Source: Thermoplasmatota archaeon (GTDB lineage: Archaea > Thermoplasmatota > E2 > DHVEG-1). From it: a DNA stretch of 7,642 bases. Positions within the stretch are counted from its first letter, which is position 1; each line of letters begins with the position of its first letter. A program made the position numbers and the translations under genes. Positions 6,635-7,642 of the stretch are shown piece after piece. The notes beneath the pieces are model-generated. The model was not told the DNA's origin and did no database searches. It saw nothing but the letters and a program-made list of their open reading frames with translations. The DNA is taken from the NCBI GenBank assembly GCA_030612095.1, contig JAUWOO010000086.1, positions 1-7,642 on the forward strand, in the 5' to 3' direction.

Positions 6635-6688
6635 AAATGTTTTACCCTATTTTTCTCCTGTTAACTTGTGTGCCTCTCAGCAGGCCCA
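6635..6688 (+). repeat. 54-bp direct repeat ending in the tRNA-Pro 3' core, copy 1 (att-like)
   Basis: It aligns without gaps to 7466-7519 with 49 of 54 bases identical. The mismatches are confined to 6647-6649 and two positions near 6664-6666. Its last 14 bp equal the tRNA-Pro end. Similarity extends weakly upstream with a small indel to ATAAAACCA (6615-6623 and 7440-7448), right against the stop codon of the preceding gene. The first 40 bp are absent from the tRNA copy, so they belong to the inserted elements, probably as a recombinase-binding arm. GCCT and AGGC (6672-6675, 6682-6685) can pair across a 6-nt loop. Confidence 0.85.
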
Positions 6689-6704
6689 CTTTTGTTAAAA
6701 ATAA

Positions 6705-6713
6705 TTAAGTATA
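6705..6713 (+). promoter_or_regulatory. Possible TATA box for the nucleotidyltransferase-HEPN pair
   Basis: TAAGTATAT is centred about 31 nt before the ATG at 6740, consistent with a very short leader. It sits only 17 bp after the core repeat, so the module carries its own expression signal. AAGGA (6735-6739) directly touches the ATG and is too close to work as a normal ribosome binding site. Confidence 0.4.
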
Positions 6714-6739
6714 TCTTTGTTATATCAATATGTTAAGGA

Positions 6740-7072
6740 ATGAAAGAAATCAAGCATATTAATAATTCTAGAGAAATTGCAATTAAGAAATTTTCTTCAA
6801 AGGTTAATAGTCTACTTAAGGACAATATAGTTGACATTTTAATTTATGGCAGTGTTGCCCGTGGCGAAGATAAATATGACTCAGATATTGATATAATAGT
6901 TGTTGTAAAACGAAATGCTTTTAAGAGCCAAATGAAACTTGCAGCAATTGCTTTTGATGTTTTATTAGAAACAGATGAATACATATCTGTTCAAACTATG
7001 AAATCAAAAGACCTTAACCGAGATACAATATTCTTACATAATGTCAGGAGAGAAGCAATACATGCCATATAA
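6740..7072 (+). CDS. MNT-type minimal nucleotidyltransferase (probable antitoxin)
   Basis: The 110-residue protein has the complete signature of minimal nucleotidyltransferases of the DNA polymerase beta fold. GSVARGEDKYDSDID (37-51) fits G-S-x10-D-x-D with Asp49 and Asp51 as metal ligands, and Asp73 in AFDVLLE is a candidate third carboxylate. In characterised MNT-HEPN pairs the nucleotidyltransferase adds AMP to the HEPN partner and neutralises it. That role is transferred here from the family, not shown. The gene overlaps the next one: its stop at 7070-7072 lies inside the HEPN frame, giving tight translational coupling. The length is typical. An upstream out-of-frame ATG (6730) opens only a ten-codon frame. 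Confidence 0.9.
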   Translation: MKEIKHINNSREIAIKKFSSKVNSLLKDNIVDILIYGSVARGEDKYDSDIDIIVVVKRNAFKSQMKLAAIAFDVLLETDEYISVQTMKSKDLNRDTIFLHNVRREAIHAI

Positions 7073-7436
7073 AGAATATCTCGATCAAGCAGAAGAGGAA
7101 CTAAATGCTTCTTATCTTTTATTTGAAAAAGAATTTTTTCGCGAGGCAATATCGAGGGCATATTATAGTATGTTTCATGCAACTCAATCTCTTCCGATTC
7201 TAAAAGAAATATATCCAAAAAGTCATAAAGGGGTGATACAAAAATTTGGAGAAGAATTTGTTAAATCAGGCCTTTTAGAAAAGAAAATGGGATATATTTT
7301 ATCACAGGCAGAGTCAATGAGATTAAAAGCAGATTATGACGTTGGGGTAAAAATAACTAAAGGAGAATGTGAAGAAATTTTAGATAACTGTGAGTTCTTC
7401 ATTAATAAGATTAAAGATACGATTAACGAATTATAA
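7062..7436 (+). CDS. HEPN-domain protein (probable RNase toxin partner)
   Basis: The 124-residue helical protein has the HEPN core SRAYYSMFHATQSL, with R32 and H39 spaced R-x6-H, the pair that forms the RNase active site in this superfamily. Its ending QAESMRLKADYDVG and ILDNCEFFINKIK is also typical. HEPN proteins dimerise and cut RNA, often tRNA or mRNA, and are paired with MNT proteins as toxin-antitoxin or abortive-infection modules. The classical HepT motif R-x4-H-x-Y is not present, so it belongs to another HEPN branch. I prefer ATG 7062 (11-nt overlap with the previous gene; GGAG at 7047-7050, 11 nt upstream) over ATG 7041, which would add seven residues and overlap by 32 nt. It ends 29 bp before the 54-bp repeat. 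Confidence 0.88.
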   Translation: MPYKEYLDQAEEELNASYLLFEKEFFREAISRAYYSMFHATQSLPILKEIYPKSHKGVIQKFGEEFVKSGLLEKKMGYILSQAESMRLKADYDVGVKITKGECEEILDNCEFFINKIKDTINEL

Positions 7437-7465
7437 CAGATAAAACCAAAACCACATAGAATTGT

Positions 7466-7519
7466 AAATGTTTTACCTGGTTTTTCTCCTGTTACCCTGT
7501 GTGCCTCTCAGCAGGCCCA
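7466..7519 (+). repeat. 54-bp direct repeat ending in the tRNA-Pro 3' core, copy 2 (att-like)
   Basis: Second copy of the unit at 6635-6688 (49 of 54 identical, no gaps), again just downstream of a coding region and again ending in TCTCAGCAGGCCCA (7506-7519). It is followed by TTTTT (7520-7524). It marks either the right end of the insertion or the junction to a further module. Confidence 0.85.
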
Positions 7520-7529
7520 TTTTTCATAT

Positions 7530-7642
7530 TTATAGGATTTTTAAAGCGTTATTTAGAAAATCTTCTGCATATTTTATTGCCGTCTCTGCACTTTCTTGAT
7601 GATAAGTTAGCCCATAATCGGCTTCATGCCTTAAACTCATGC
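7530..7642 (-). CDS. C-terminal fragment of a second HEPN-like protein, continuing beyond the window
   Basis: On the minus strand the frame is open from the right edge to a TAA at 7532-7530. It gives 36 readable residues: MSLRHEADYGLTYHQESA, then ETAIKYAEDFLNNALKIL. The RHEADYG motif followed by a helix with an A-x-x-F-L pattern is how many HEPN proteins end (compare RLKADYDVG in the HEPN gene at 7062-7436). The first Met is probably internal, since only the tail of the domain is present. The gene faces the MNT-HEPN pair and stops 11 bp from the third repeat. It may belong to another module or to the chromosome beyond. Confidence 0.65.
   Translation of the reverse strand, partial: MSLRHEADYGLTYHQESAETAIKYAEDFLNNALKIL

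Larger units (their letters stand above)
5255..6688 (+). mobile_element. Cassette-like module 1 at tRNA-Pro (ATPase cargo, no integrase)
   Basis: This 1434-bp segment runs from the end of the tRNA to the end of the second core copy. It holds one gene (the AAA/DUF4143 ATPase) with its own promoter, and ends with a 54-bp repeat unit shared with module 2. No recombinase is encoded, so any movement would need an enzyme in trans; this is the layout of a cis-mobilisable element or gene cassette. The boundaries are inferred from the repeated tRNA end. Confidence 0.6.
6689..7519 (+). mobile_element. Cassette-like module 2 (nucleotidyltransferase-HEPN cargo, no integrase)
   Basis: This 831-bp segment lies between the second and third copies of the core. 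It has its own promoter and an overlapping two-gene unit, and ends in the second 54-bp repeat. Like module 1 it encodes no recombinase. The sequence just after the core differs from that after the tRNA, so the two modules are not simple duplications; they share only the 3' end unit. Confidence 0.6.

Noticed and set aside
6675..7519. Copies of the tRNA end at 6675-6688 and 7506-7519 as additional tRNA genes
   Set aside because: Only the 3' 14 bp are present; no D arm, anticodon arm or 5' acceptor strand lies before them.
6635..7519. CRISPR array suggested by the repeated unit
   Set aside because: There are only two 54-bp copies, separated by coding sequence of about 780 bp rather than short spacers.

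Overview
The window comes from an archaeon, most likely a euryarchaeon. Bases 2340-5116 hold the archaeal order S13 - S4 - S11 - RNA polymerase subunit D. Promoters are archaeal in style (TTTAAATA-type boxes), and a tRNA-Pro(CGG) gene has no encoded CCA. The general A+T-rich, Lys/Glu-rich character would fit a methanogen or ANME-type relative, but I cannot fix the genus from the sequence alone.

Left part (1-2051, minus strand): a two-gene operon. A LuxE/PaaK-like adenylate-forming enzyme (684-2051) is followed after a 6-nt gap by a transglutaminase-like protein (1-677) that runs off the left edge. Its Cys motif is clear, but the usual His and Asp positions look substituted. A 288-bp divergent intergenic region (2052-2339) has one recognisable archaeal promoter for each direction.

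Middle part (2340-5254): the ribosomal protein/RNA polymerase operon with tight spacing and good Shine-Dalgarno sites, then a T-rich stretch and tRNA-Pro(CGG). Two ribosomal proteins carry long charged low-complexity extensions: about 75 residues at the N terminus of S13 and about 117 at the C terminus of S4. RpoD keeps the D3 insertion region but has no cysteines in it for an Fe-S cluster.

Right part (5255-7642): the most interesting region. The last 14 bp of the tRNA-Pro gene (TCTCAGCAGGCCCA) recur exactly at 6675-6688 and 7506-7519. At both downstream sites they are the end of a longer 54-bp direct repeat (49 of 54 bases identical) that lies just 3' of a gene or gene pair. This divides the region into two cassette-like modules. 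One (5255-6688) carries a stand-alone AAA/DUF4143 ATPase. The other (6689-7519) carries an overlapping nucleotidyltransferase-HEPN toxin-antitoxin-type pair. No integrase is visible in either. Just past the third site, the C-terminal end of another HEPN-like protein enters from the right on the opposite strand. I interpret this as a tandem array of small tRNA-targeted, non-autonomous elements with accessory (probably defence or stabilisation) genes. It sits where rpl18e and the rest of the ribosomal operon would often be expected.
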